This document shows, in pieces, positions 52,877 through 61,253 of a DNA stretch of 64,000 nucleotides (the stretch's first letter is position 1; every line of letters starts with the position of its first letter). A program made the position numbers and the translations under genes. Origin of the DNA: Ruminococcus sp. (GTDB taxonomy: Bacteria > Bacillota > Clostridia > Oscillospirales > Ruminococcaceae); the NCBI GenBank assembly GCA_017622925.1, contig JAGAQC010000002.1, positions 22,816 to 86,815 on the forward strand. Direction: 5' to 3'. The notes below the pieces were generated by a model, which worked only from the letters and a program-made list of their open reading frames with translations, did not search any database and had not been told where the DNA came from.

Positions 52877-55474
52877 ATGAAATTTATAAAAAAATTGTCC
52901 GCAGTAGTCCTTTCGTGCGCTATGTCGGTCACATGCCTGAACTCTATCGTAACGTTCAAAACCGACGCAGCAGTTGTGATAAGCGTTTCGCCGTTCGACA
53001 AATATGAAGTCAATAACGGAATATTTGAGGGCTGGGGAACTTCGCTTTGCTGGTGGGCAAACAGAACAGGCTATTCCGACAGCCTTGCACAGCAGACAGC
53101 CGACTTGTTTTACGGCGAAAATGGTCTGAGAATGAATATTGCACGATTTAATATCGGCGGCGGAGACGATCCTACGCACAGACATATTACGAGGACGGAT
53201 TCCAATATGCCCGGATATACCGTAATAAACAACGGAAACGTAACCTACGACTGGAATGCCGACTATAATCAAAGAAATGTTCTGAAACGTGCTATAGCGG
53301 CGGCAGGCGACGACATGATAGTTGAGATGTTCTCAAATTCGCCGCCTTACTACATGACAAAAAGCGGCTGTTCAAGCGGCGGTACGGACGGCGGAAAAAA
53401 TAATCTGAAAGACGATCATTATGATGATTTTGCGGAGTATCTTGCCGAAGTGACCGCACACTATGAAAAAGAATGGGGAATTGACGTTCAGAGCATTACC
53501 GCCATGAACGAACCGTACACGAATTTCTGGTACGCAAACAGTCCGAAGCAGGAGGGCTGCCATTTCGATCAGGGCGAGTCGGAATCGAAAATCATACTCG
53601 AGCTTCAAAAGTCTCTTGAGAAAAGGGGACTGAATGATATTATCATATCAGGCTGCGATGAAACGTCCATAGATACTCAGATCAGTTCGTTTAATAAGCT
53701 TTCAGCGGACGCGAAGAACGCCATAGGAAGAATAGATACGCATACGTATTCGGGAAGTAACCGAACAGGCTTAAAGGATACGGCGATCGCAGCAGGAAAA
53801 AATCTTTGGATGAGCGAAGTGGACGGGGGAAGTACCGCAGGAACGAACGCAGGCGAAATGGGAGCGGCGTTGTGGCTTGCCGACAGGATAACGGCTGACT
53901 GCAACGGTCTTAACTGTTCCGCATGGATACTTTGGCAGGCGATCGACAACCATATTTCTTCTGTCGGATATAACGGAAATAAGGACAAGGGAATGGTTGA
54001 CGTAAATAAGGGCTACTGGGGACTTGCCGTTGCCGACCATGACAAGGACACGGTTATTCTTACAAAAAAATACTATGCCTTTGGTCAGTATTCACGTTAT
54101 ATTCGACCGGGCATGACTATGCTGAAAGCCTCGGATTCGACTATGGCTGCTTTTGACGAAAAAAACGGACAACTCGTACTCGTCAGCTATAATACGTCGG
54201 GTTCTGAAAAGGAAATGAACTATGATCTATCCGAGTTCACGTCTGTAGGAAATTCGGCGCAGATAATTCGCACAAGCAACACCGAAAACTGGAAGGACGC
54301 AGGAAAAGCGGAGATTACAAACAGCATGCTCAAAACTAAGCTGCCTGCAAATTCCGTTTCAACGTTTATTATTGAAGATGTAAAGGGCAGCAGCGTTCCC
54401 GAAAATCCGATAGACCTCAGTAAAGCGGTGTTAAGCGGTAGCAATAGTTGGAAAAACGATGTTTCGACCGATTATACAAAAGCATTTGACGGCAAGAGTT
54501 CAACGTACTTTGACGGACTTGGCGAAGGCTGGGTACAGGCTGATCTCGGTCAGAGCTATGATATTTCTGCTATAGGATATATTCCGAGAACAGGATATGA
54601 ATACCGAATGGCGGACGCAATGTTCATGTTTTCAGAGGACGGTATAAACTGGAACAAGGCATATACGGTCATGGGCAAGCCGAGCAGCGGTATTCACTAT
54701 GTTACGAAGTTTGCTTCATCAAATACCGCAAGGTATGTCAAATTTCAAACTCCCGCAGGAACTCCGAATAACGGTATAAATAAGGATAACAGTTATTGCT
54801 GTAATATTGCGGAAATTCAAATCTACGGCGTTCCGAGCGTTAAGGAACGGTTTACAAAAATCGTTCCCAAATCAATTTCGGGAAGCGAATCATGGAAGCA
54901 AAATGAAGCGACAAGCTACGAAAAAGCCTTTGACGGTGATACAGCCACATATTTTGACGGCTTGAAAAACGGCTATGTTCAGGTTGATCTTGGCGGATCT
55001 CACAAAATACAGGCAGTCGGCTACAGTCCGAGAAAGGGCTATGAATACAGAATGCCCGATTGCATGATACAGGTTTCGTCTGACGGGGCAAGCTGGGAAA
55101 CGGTCTATACTTTCTCTCAGAAGCCGTCGTTCGGAATGAATTACATCACCGATCTCGGTTCGGACGTAACTGCAAGATATGTCAGATGTATTGTTCCCGA
55201 GGGCAAACCGTCAAACGGCTATAATTCAGATGACGTATATAATTTCAATATTGCGGAATTTGAAGTATACGGAGAACCCTCAGAGGTTGTGAAATATGAC
55301 GTCAATATGGACGGAGTTTTCAGCGTTGCGGACGCTGTACTTCTTCAAAAATGGCTGCTTGCAGTTCCCGATACGCGTCTTGACGACTGGAAAGCTGCTG
55401 ATTTATGTGAGGACGGAATAATTGACGTTTACGATTTGTGTCTCATGAAAAAAGAATTGCAAAAAGCAAATTAA
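52877..55474 (+). CDS. Secreted GH30 glycoside hydrolase (endo-beta-1,6-galactanase-like) with two CBM32-like domains and dockerin
   Basis: This 865-residue protein has a signal peptide (about 1-32) and a GH30 barrel and beta domain (about 40-500). It starts with GIFEGWGTSLCWWANRTGY and RMNIARFNIGGGDDPTH, which are typical of subfamily 5 beta-1,6-galactanases. The acid/base is in AMNEPYTNFW (near 211) and the nucleophile in WMSEVDGG (near 313). Two tandem F5/8C (CBM32-like) domains follow (about 510-650 and 660-795), each with KAFDG and a YEYRM loop, clearly a duplication. A dockerin closes the protein (about 800-860; DVNMDGVFSVADAVLLQKW and CEDGIIDVYDLCLMKK). Likely substrate: galactan side chains of arabinogalactan proteins. 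It may be co-transcribed with the CE2 gene. Confidence 0.88.
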   Translation: MKFIKKLSAVVLSCAMSVTCLNSIVTFKTDAAVVISVSPFDKYEVNNGIFEGWGTSLCWWANRTGYSDSLAQQTADLFYGENGLRMNIARFNIGGGDDPTHRHITRTDSNMPGYTVINNGNVTYDWNADYNQRNVLKRAIAAAGDDMIVEMFSNSPPYYMTKSGCSSGGTDGGKNNLKDDHYDDFAEYLAEVTAHYEKEWGIDVQSITAMNEPYTNFWYANSPKQEGCHFDQGESESKIILELQKSLEKRGLNDIIISGCDETSIDTQISSFNKLSADAKNAIGRIDTHTYSGSNRTGLKDTAIAAGKNLWMSEVDGGSTAGTNAGEMGAALWLADRITADCNGLNCSAWILWQAIDNHISSVGYNGNKDKGMVDVNKGYWGLAVADHDKDTVILTKKYYAFGQYSRYIRPGMTMLKASDSTMAAFDEKNGQLVLVSYNTSGSEKEMNYDLSEFTSVGNSAQIIRTSNTENWKDAGKAEITNSMLKTKLPANSVSTFIIEDVKGSSVPENPIDLSKAVLSGSNSWKNDVSTDYTKAFDGKSSTYFDGLGEGWVQADLGQSYDISAIGYIPRTGYEYRMADAMFMFSEDGINWNKAYTVMGKPSSGIHYVTKFASSNTARYVKFQTPAGTPNNGINKDNSYCCNIAEIQIYGVPSVKERFTKIVPKSISGSESWKQNEATSYEKAFDGDTATYFDGLKNGYVQVDLGGSHKIQAVGYSPRKGYEYRMPDCMIQVSSDGASWETVYTFSQKPSFGMNYITDLGSDVTARYVRCIVPEGKPSNGYNSDDVYNFNIAEFEVYGEPSEVVKYDVNMDGVFSVADAVLLQKWLLAVPDTRLDDWKAADLCEDGIIDVYDLCLMKKELQKAN

Positions 55475-55479
55475 TTTTT

Positions 55480-55520
55480 ACGGTTCACTTCGGATTTACA
55501 CGGAATCCGAAGTGAGCCGT
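55480..55520 (+). terminator. Terminator of the GH30 gene
   Basis: ACGGTTCACTTCGGATT and AATCCGAAGTGAGCCGT form a 17-bp stem with one G-U pair and a 7-base loop. Confidence 0.82.
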
Positions 55521-55555
55521 TAATTATCTGTTTATTTAGCAAGGAGAGATCATAT

Positions 55556-55933
55556 TTGGAAGAAAAAATGAAATACTATGTTAAATTGGGCAATAAAAAA
55601 TATGCCCAAGTACATTTGGAATCCGTATCACCTACAGGTCAATATTTTATAGGCTGGCACACGAAATGCAGAAGTTCAATATATTTTTATCAGACTGTTC
55701 GCAAAAAAGGCGGCAAGGTATACGGAAAGATCGTTACGTCCCGAGAGCCTTTTGACGATATTAATGAGGGATTCGGGAAAGTCGTGTGGTTTGAAGAATA
55801 TGGTTTTGTGAAGATTATTTTTCATGTATGGTGTACTATGGAAAGCGAATCGAAAAGAATTTATTTCGACCGTGATCTGTATGAACGAAAGAAAGTTGAA
55901 CTTCATGGGGAGCAACAAAATAGACTTCTTTAA
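55556..55933 (+). CDS. Small protein of unknown function
   Basis: I do not recognise this 125-residue protein. It has a strand-rich, aromatic and Lys-rich composition (YYVKLGNKKYAQVHLESVS, then KVVWFEEYGFVKIIFHVW), with no membrane helix and no signal peptide. The TTG at 55556 follows AAGGAG by 9 bases; the ATG at 55568 is the alternative. It is isolated between the GH30 terminator and its own terminator. Confidence 0.55.
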   Translation: MEEKMKYYVKLGNKKYAQVHLESVSPTGQYFIGWHTKCRSSIYFYQTVRKKGGKVYGKIVTSREPFDDINEGFGKVVWFEEYGFVKIIFHVWCTMESESKRIYFDRDLYERKKVELHGEQQNRLL

Positions 55934-55940
55934 CAACTGA

Positions 55941-55996
55941 AAAAATCCGTCCGATCTGCGTAAAGTCGCAGTTTGGGCGGATTTTTAGTTTTTTAT
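55941..55996 (+). terminator. Terminator after the 125-residue protein gene
   Basis: AAAAATCCGTCC and GGGCGGATTTTT outer arms, with an inner CTGCG/CGCAG pairing, followed by T-runs. It may also serve the convergent leftward sortase operon. Confidence 0.8.
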
Positions 55997-56009
55997 TTTA
56001 GAAAGCAGA

Positions 56010-56924
56010 TCACGTATGCTCCGTATCAACGTCTGAGGTTTTGTTCTCTGATTTTCTGCTTAACGCCGAGAAGATACCGTAAAGTATAAACAGTACGACT
56101 GCCGAAGCTGCCAATATACAGCAGGCTGTAAGAAAACTGCTTGTAAACGTCCTCATGGCTGAGGTATAAGAGGTGTATATCTGAGACTGCTTGATCGTGA
56201 ATGCGGAAAAATAGTCTGTATTTATCAGGTAGATACAGGGAACTCCGCCCAATACTCCTGCCGAAAGAGCCGACGCTCCTATCCAGTACAGGGTATCTTT
56301 GGTGCGTTTGAAATTGCAGACTACAAGTACCAGCGCAAGTATCGCCGAAGCTCCGATACACATTATCTTCATTGTTGTCAGATTTGAATAAATGGGACTT
56401 ACTTTGCGGAGAACGCCGTGTTCATCGAGGGACGAGAACTTGTAAACGTCGCAGTATTGCAAAATAACTTTGTGGGCATTCTCTTTTGCTGACTTTAGCT
56501 TAGCATAGTAAGGGTCGTTTTCGTTTTTGATCTCGTAATTTATGCTTTGGGCGTATTCCTTGTAGAAATCGGTTATTGAAGTATCAAGCTTTTCATTGGA
56601 AAATTCGGGCGATATATAGTCGGAATTTCCAAGACGCATAAATCCGAACCTGATTTTTTCGTTTATGATCTCCTGTAAATATTCATCGTCGAGAGCGTCC
56701 ATATAAATATTTGCAGGAATGCCTGTAACAGCATACTGCTCGGAAAAGAATTTGTCCAGTTCTTTGTAGACAAGTCCGCTTACTTCTTTTTCTTCCGTAA
56801 GCTCAGTTAATCGTTTCTGAGTAAGGAAACTGTCCGCAGCAATACATCCCACCGAGCCGATAAGCGCAAATATAAGCAGAACAGAAGCTATAAACGAACT
56901 AATGTACGATCCTGCGCTTTTCAT
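56010..56924 (-). CDS. Four-helix membrane protein of the sortase operon, unknown function
   Basis: This 304-residue protein has an N-terminal helix (about 8-28), an outside segment of about 160 residues, and three further helices near 188-207, 218-235 and 262-286. I do not recognise a family. Its gene starts 1 base before the sortase stop region, as third gene of the operon. It could act as a membrane partner of the sortase or its substrate. Confidence 0.65.
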   Translation of the reverse strand: MKSAGSYISSFIASVLLIFALIGSVGCIAADSFLTQKRLTELTEEKEVSGLVYKELDKFFSEQYAVTGIPANIYMDALDDEYLQEIINEKIRFGFMRLGNSDYISPEFSNEKLDTSITDFYKEYAQSINYEIKNENDPYYAKLKSAKENAHKVILQYCDVYKFSSLDEHGVLRKVSPIYSNLTTMKIMCIGASAILALVLVVCNFKRTKDTLYWIGASALSAGVLGGVPCIYLINTDYFSAFTIKQSQIYTSYTSAMRTFTSSFLTACCILAASAVVLFILYGIFSALSRKSENKTSDVDTEHT

Positions 56925-56925
56925 G

Positions 56926-57618
56926 TCAATCAGCCTCCTTTTCGGTATAGAAAGCTTTTTCCGTAAGCTCGCATATAGCGCCTATACGTCTGTCCGATGC
57001 GCCGAGAAGTTCACGTTTGCAGGTATACAAAGTAAGCCTGTCGTCCTCGGTCGGCGTGATATATTTTCGGTTGTCGCTGCCAAACTCGATAAGCTCCTTA
57101 ACTTTATAGGTAAATTTGCCGTAGTTCGTATAGACCGTAACGGTGTCGCCCTCTTTGAGCGAAGAAAGGTCGGCGAAAAAGGTATCCACATGAGCCGAAA
57201 CTACGGAATTTCCCTTGAGCCCGAAAACGGACGAACTGGAGGACTGACATGCTCCGTGTTCAAGCAGCTCGGGAGTAGTTCCCCAGTAAACGGGAACGTT
57301 TATTCCGAGGGCATCTGCGCTTACGATAGCGTAAAGCTCGCCGAATGCGGGACGTTCGGGTTCGCCTGTTTCAGATGTTTTTCCGCTGTAATCCAGATCT
57401 ATATCGCTGTCCTTTATTACAAGACCGTTTGTTTTATCGGAAGAAGGGTCGTATGGGTCTGATTTGAGACTGCCCATAAATGCGATATTTGCGTAGGTTT
57501 TAAGCTTGTCCGCAGGTTTGACGGCAGCCGCCGCAATGATTCCTGCGCAAACAGCCGTAAGCAAAACGGGAGTGACGATGTGCAGAGGAATATTTTTTTT
57601 ATTATTTTTATCGCTCAT
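56926..57618 (-). CDS. Sortase family transpeptidase
   Basis: This 230-residue protein has an N-terminal membrane helix (about 13-32) and a sortase beta-barrel domain. The catalytic His is in VVSAHVDTFF (near 142), Cys in LTLYTCKRELL (near 197) and Arg in ASDRRIG. It joins surface proteins to the cell wall or to each other. The ATG at 57618 follows AAAGAGGA. It directly follows a gene for a secreted protein with a sorting-signal-like tail, so it is probably dedicated to that substrate. Motifs alone do not fix the class (D-like is possible). Confidence 0.88.
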   Translation of the reverse strand: MSDKNNKKNIPLHIVTPVLLTAVCAGIIAAAAVKPADKLKTYANIAFMGSLKSDPYDPSSDKTNGLVIKDSDIDLDYSGKTSETGEPERPAFGELYAIVSADALGINVPVYWGTTPELLEHGACQSSSSSVFGLKGNSVVSAHVDTFFADLSSLKEGDTVTVYTNYGKFTYKVKELIEFGSDNRKYITPTEDDRLTLYTCKRELLGASDRRIGAICELTEKAFYTEKEAD

Positions 57619-58501
57619 ATTGATCCTCTTTTTTCTTTCCAAAGGATTTTTTGACCATAACAGCCGCACCGACAACGCCTACGGCAACAAGTGAAGCGGC
57701 AAGAGCGAAAATTCCCCTGCGGTCATATCCCGTAGCAGCAACAGAATCCCTTGCGGAACTCATAGCCACAAGCTTTCCGTTTTCATCTCTCATTGACAGT
57801 ACAACGTCGCTGTCGCTCAGTTCGTCAACGCTCAGAGTAAGTCCGAGTTGTTCCGTAACTCCTGCCATCTGATCTATAATTTCAGCTTTATTGTCAAGAG
57901 GGAGCTGCTTTAAAAGGCTTTTGTAGTCCTCAGGGGAAAGATTTTCAACAAATACCGAACGCTGGTCGGGTGTGAGGGACGCAATATATGCGCGCTTTTC
58001 ATCAAGGGACATAGCAGCGAAATCTTTTGCGCTTATTCTTTCAAATGTAGAGCCGTCGGGGAGAGTGAGCGTTATGGTGTCCTTCCCTTGTGAAGTTCCC
58101 GAACCGCTGCCGTTTTCAGTGTTTCCTCCCGAGGGAGTGTTTCCGCCTCCTGACGGCACTGCGGTAGTTACACTTCCCTGTGTGGGGGACTGTGCCGCTG
58201 TAGTCACCGCAGGGGACGGTGTTGAAGGAGCATATCCGCTGTCAGCAAGAAGCTGGTTTATCATATCCTGATTCATGCCCCTGAGTGTAGCCATGTAGCT
58301 GTCGATAAGTTCGGGCGGGTAAAGCTCTGGGTCTTCGTAATATCTGTTCCAGCCTGCCTGAATAAGACTTTCGGGCAGTCCCATAGAACGTGCAAGAGCT
58401 GCGGCTTCATCGGGTGTGGCTGCACCTGCTGACATTGTGGGGACTGCAAGACCTACGCAAAGAACTGCGGCAGGTAATATTTTAAATAAGTTTTTACGCA
58501 T
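57608..58501 (-). CDS. Secreted protein with a non-canonical sortase sorting signal
   Basis: This 297-residue protein has a signal peptide (about 1-27, ending SAGAATP), a helical N-terminal segment (about 28-88) and a Thr/Pro/Gly/Ser-rich linker (about 90-140). A helical domain with LSLDEKRAYIASLTPDQRSV-like turns follows (about 140-245). The C-terminus has the order SVAATGYDRR, hydrophobic helix (about 262-282), KKSFGKKK, which is the architecture of a sortase substrate with VAATG in place of LPXTG. The gene is first in an operon with the sortase (11-base overlap) and a membrane protein. AAAGGAGAA precedes the ATG. The leader carries palindromic element D. Confidence 0.78.
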   Translation of the reverse strand: MRKNLFKILPAAVLCVGLAVPTMSAGAATPDEAAALARSMGLPESLIQAGWNRYYEDPELYPPELIDSYMATLRGMNQDMINQLLADSGYAPSTPSPAVTTAAQSPTQGSVTTAVPSGGGNTPSGGNTENGSGSGTSQGKDTITLTLPDGSTFERISAKDFAAMSLDEKRAYIASLTPDQRSVFVENLSPEDYKSLLKQLPLDNKAEIIDQMAGVTEQLGLTLSVDELSDSDVVLSMRDENGKLVAMSSARDSVAATGYDRRGIFALAASLVAVGVVGAAVMVKKSFGKKKEDQYER

Positions 58502-58523
58502 AATGTTCTCCTTTAGTTGTCAC

Positions 58524-58681
58524 TAGACCTCCTCGGGAACTAAAGTGCAGCCGTATGACTAAAGATTTTGTCATATGGCAAGGCAGACGACGAAAGCGGG
58601 CTGTCGCTCTCTGAGGAGGATAACGCAGCCATATGGCAAAAGATTTGTCAGACGGTGTGCGTTAGTTTCCGAGGAGGTCTA
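58524..58681. repeat. Palindromic MITE-like element D (core type II, TAGACCTCCTCGG termini)
   Basis: This 158-base element has ends TAGACCTCCTCGGGAACT and AGTTTCCGAGGAGGTCTA, identical or nearly so to those of element B, and imperfect arms of about 58 bases. Its core (GACGACGAAAGCGGGCTGTC and GATAACGCAGCCATATGG) matches element A. It lies between the promoter and ribosome site of the sortase operon, so it is transcribed as a leader hairpin. Confidence 0.8.
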
Positions 58682-58736
58682 CTATACCGCCATGCAGAAA
58701 TCTGCTGAGCGGCGTTAAATTTACGTATGCAATTTA

Positions 58737-58765
58737 ATTATACCCTTTTTAACCCATTATGTCAA
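58737..58765 (-). promoter_or_regulatory. Consensus promoter of the sortase operon
   Basis: Reading leftward, TTGACA (58765-58760), a 17-base spacer and TATAAT (58742-58737), both perfect. The leader to the AUG at 58501 is about 230 bases and includes palindromic element D. Confidence 0.85.
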
Positions 58766-58872
58766 GCAAAGATAAGAATTTTCAATAAATTTTCAAAAAT
58801 CATTAAAATCCCAAAGTAAATTCCACTACGAGATCTCAAAGATTGATCTGCTAATGACATAGTTTTGTAAAG

Positions 58873-58898
58873 TGACAAATGTCATTTTCAAAATGACA
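58873..58898. promoter_or_regulatory. Symmetric operator upstream of the lipid-type operon
   Basis: TGACA-AA-TGTCA (58873-58884) overlaps TGTCATTTT-C-AAAATGACA (58880-58898). The result is three alternating TGACA/TGTCA half-sites ending 9 bases before the -35 box. Such spacing is typical of a TetR- or MarR-type dimer, or paired dimers. No regulator gene is adjacent. Confidence 0.65.
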
Positions 58899-58907
58899 GA
58901 AGGCATA

Positions 58908-58936
58908 TTGAAATTTTTCCCATTCTGTTATATAAT
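58908..58936 (+). promoter_or_regulatory. Promoter of the PlsC-acyl ligase operon
   Basis: TTGAAA (58908-58913), a 17-base spacer and TATAAT (58931-58936), 30 bases before the AUG. Confidence 0.8.
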
Positions 58937-58966
58937 ATAATCAGACCTTTCAGATAGGAGAGTATT

Positions 58967-59629
58967 ATGGAGAAAAAAACAGATAATACATTTTTGTATC
59001 GGCTTATACGAGGAATTTTCAAACCTGTATTTACTGTAATTTTCCGACCGCATATCATCGGAGCGGAGAATATTCCTACGGGCGGAAAAGTCGTTATTGC
59101 AGGCAATCATAAACATGCTCTTGACCCTATACTTGTAGATATATCGACTGAAAGAGTTGTGAGAACTCTTGCGAAAAAAGAGCTTCACGACGGCTGCTTT
59201 GGATTTATTTTCCGAGGAGTTGGGACGATACCCGTCGATCTTCACCGCAGACACAATCCCGACGCTTTGTCGGCTGCGGTAAAGGCTCTTAACGAAAACT
59301 GCGCAGTAAACGTTTCGCCCGAGGCAAAAAGAAACTATACCGACGATCTGCTGCTTAAATTCAAATACGGGGCAGTTTCTATGGCTGCAAAGACGGGTTC
59401 GCCGATAGTACCTTACGCAATAACAGGGGAGTATAGGTTGTTTTCACGGAATTTGAAAATCGTTTTCGGAAAGCCTTTTTACGTCTGCGGAGACCTATCA
59501 GCCGCCAATGAACTTCTTTACAATAAAATAGCGCATCTGCTCCGTACTTCCATGAATAAAAAAGAACTTGAAAAAAAGAACTTCACAGCATTTAAGGAGT
59601 GGGAAAATGAACAGGAAAAGACATATTGA
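58967..59629 (+). CDS. PlsC-like 1-acyl-glycerol-3-phosphate acyltransferase
   Basis: This 220-residue protein has a short hydrophobic N-terminus and the acyltransferase motif AGNHKHALDPILVD, with the HX4D charge relay (near residue 45). GTIPVDLHR corresponds to motif II (near 86), and NVSPEAKRNY stands where FPEGTRS is usual (motif III; Glu kept). It would acylate a lysophospholipid or similar acceptor at the membrane. It is the first gene of a tight five-gene operon; the next gene overlaps it by 23 bases. TAGGAGAG precedes the ATG. Confidence 0.87.
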   Translation: MEKKTDNTFLYRLIRGIFKPVFTVIFRPHIIGAENIPTGGKVVIAGNHKHALDPILVDISTERVVRTLAKKELHDGCFGFIFRGVGTIPVDLHRRHNPDALSAAVKALNENCAVNVSPEAKRNYTDDLLLKFKYGAVSMAAKTGSPIVPYAITGEYRLFSRNLKIVFGKPFYVCGDLSAANELLYNKIAHLLRTSMNKKELEKKNFTAFKEWENEQEKTY

Positions 59630-61253
59630 ATATCCTGATATATCGCTGTATGATATGCTTGCGAAAACCGCAGCCGAATATCCCGAAACAACGGCTGTCG
59701 AGTATTATTCACGCAGGATAACATACCGCAAGCTGATAGAGAATGTTGATAAATATGCCTGTATACTTTCCGAATCGGGCGTAAAAGCAGGGGATCGAGT
59801 TACAATAATACTGCCGAATATCCCACAGGCGGCGGAGATGTTCTATGCGGTAAATAAGCTTGGCGCAGCAGCAAGCATGATACACCCGTTGTCCGCAGAA
59901 AATGAGATAACATCATATATTGAGCTTACAAAAAGTAAAATAGTAATAGCGGTCGATCTTGTCGCAGGAAAGCTTGGCGGTGCAAAATGTCTTGGCTGTA
60001 AAATAATGCTTGCCTCAGTGGGAGATGAAATGCCGCTGTTTATAAAGACAGCCTACTTCGCTTTTAAGCATAAAAAAGTTTTATCTGAGGATATGGAAAA
60101 ACTTAGCCGTATGAAAGTGAAAAATGTGAAAAAAATGCAATTTTCCAAATTTCACGGAGACATTCCGGCGGCGATACTTTACAGTGGTGGAACTACGGGA
60201 AAACCAAAGGGTATTATTCTTACAAACCTGAACTTCAACGCCCTTGCTTTGCAGAGCATAGACGCATGCGGCTGTCTTAAAGCAGGGGACAGGGTTCTTT
60301 CGGTAATGCCTGTGTTCCACGGCTTCGGACTCGGCGTATGTATCCATACCGTACTGACATTCGGCGGAACTGCGGTGATGCTTCCGCAGTTCAAGGCGGC
60401 TGACTTTCACAAGCTTGTACTTAAATACAAGCCGAACGTTATTGCAGGCGTGCCGTCAATATACGAATATATGCTGAGAAGCGGCGGTTTTGAAAACAAG
60501 GATCTTTCGTTTCTGAAATGTATTATTTCGGGCGGAGATTCTCTTTCAGTCTCCACAAAGAAAAAGCTCGACAAGGTGTTTGCCGACCACGGCTGCAAGG
60601 CGGTCATAAGAGAGGGCTACGGCTTGACGGAATGCGTCACGGGAACTTGTCTCATGCCCGAAAACAGTGAAAAGGTCGGCAGCGTGGGACTTCCGTATGC
60701 AGATACATTTTACCGTATTGCAGATACGCAAACGGGCGAAGAACTTCCCAACGGGGAAATGGGGGAAATACTTCTCCGAGGACCTGCGGTAATGAAAGGC
60801 TATCTTAATGACGACGAGGAGACAAAGAAAACGCTTCGGCTTCATGAGGACGGTAATATATGGCTTCATACGGGAGATATGGGCTATAAGGACGACGACG
60901 GCTATATCTATTTTACACAGCGGTTAAAGCGAATTATTGTTTCAAACGGCTATAATATATATCCGCAGGTCATTGAAAATATCATAAGTTCTCACCCCGA
61001 TGTAGCAGTCTGCGCGGTGATAGGCGTTCCCGACGAGATAAAGGGACAGCGTGTGAAAGCGTTCGTAGTGCCGAAAGAAAATGCAAACCTTAACAGTCTG
61101 CAAAAGGAATTGGAGGAGATTTGCATAAAAAACACTTCCGCATATGCTGTTCCGAAAATTTACGAATTTACCGATTCCCTACCCAGAACGCTTGTGGGAA
61201 AAATAGCTTATACGGAGCTTGAAAAGCTCGGGAAAGGAGTTCGCTATGATTAA
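59607..61253 (+). CDS. AMP-dependent acyl-CoA/ACP synthetase or ligase
   Basis: This 548-residue adenylating enzyme has the AMP-binding P-loop LYSGGTTGKPKGI (near residue 195), a GYGLTE motif near 338, and the TGDMGYKDDDGYIYF hinge region near 425. The core lysine block near 520 (PRTLVGKIAY) is also present. It activates a carboxylic acid, probably a fatty acid, as acyl-AMP and then thioester. Its position between PlsC and the radical SAM gene suggests it supplies acyl groups to this operon's product. The ATG at 59607 follows GGAGTGGG. Confidence 0.9.
   Translation: MNRKRHIEYPDISLYDMLAKTAAEYPETTAVEYYSRRITYRKLIENVDKYACILSESGVKAGDRVTIILPNIPQAAEMFYAVNKLGAAASMIHPLSAENEITSYIELTKSKIVIAVDLVAGKLGGAKCLGCKIMLASVGDEMPLFIKTAYFAFKHKKVLSEDMEKLSRMKVKNVKKMQFSKFHGDIPAAILYSGGTTGKPKGIILTNLNFNALALQSIDACGCLKAGDRVLSVMPVFHGFGLGVCIHTVLTFGGTAVMLPQFKAADFHKLVLKYKPNVIAGVPSIYEYMLRSGGFENKDLSFLKCIISGGDSLSVSTKKKLDKVFADHGCKAVIREGYGLTECVTGTCLMPENSEKVGSVGLPYADTFYRIADTQTGEELPNGEMGEILLRGPAVMKGYLNDDEETKKTLRLHEDGNIWLHTGDMGYKDDDGYIYFTQRLKRIIVSNGYNIYPQVIENIISSHPDVAVCAVIGVPDEIKGQRVKAFVVPKENANLNSLQKELEEICIKNTSAYAVPKIYEFTDSLPRTLVGKIAYTELEKLGKGVRYD

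Larger units (their letters stand above)
58502..58966. other. 465-base divergent intergenic region
   Basis: It holds the sortase-operon leader with palindromic element D (58524-58681), a short hairpin pairing GCCGC with GCGGT-like bases at about 58686-58714, and the sortase-operon promoter (58765-58737). The PlsC-operon operator (58873-58898) and promoter (58908-58936) lie on the right side. 58766-58872 is AT-rich with no other feature seen. Confidence 0.7.
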
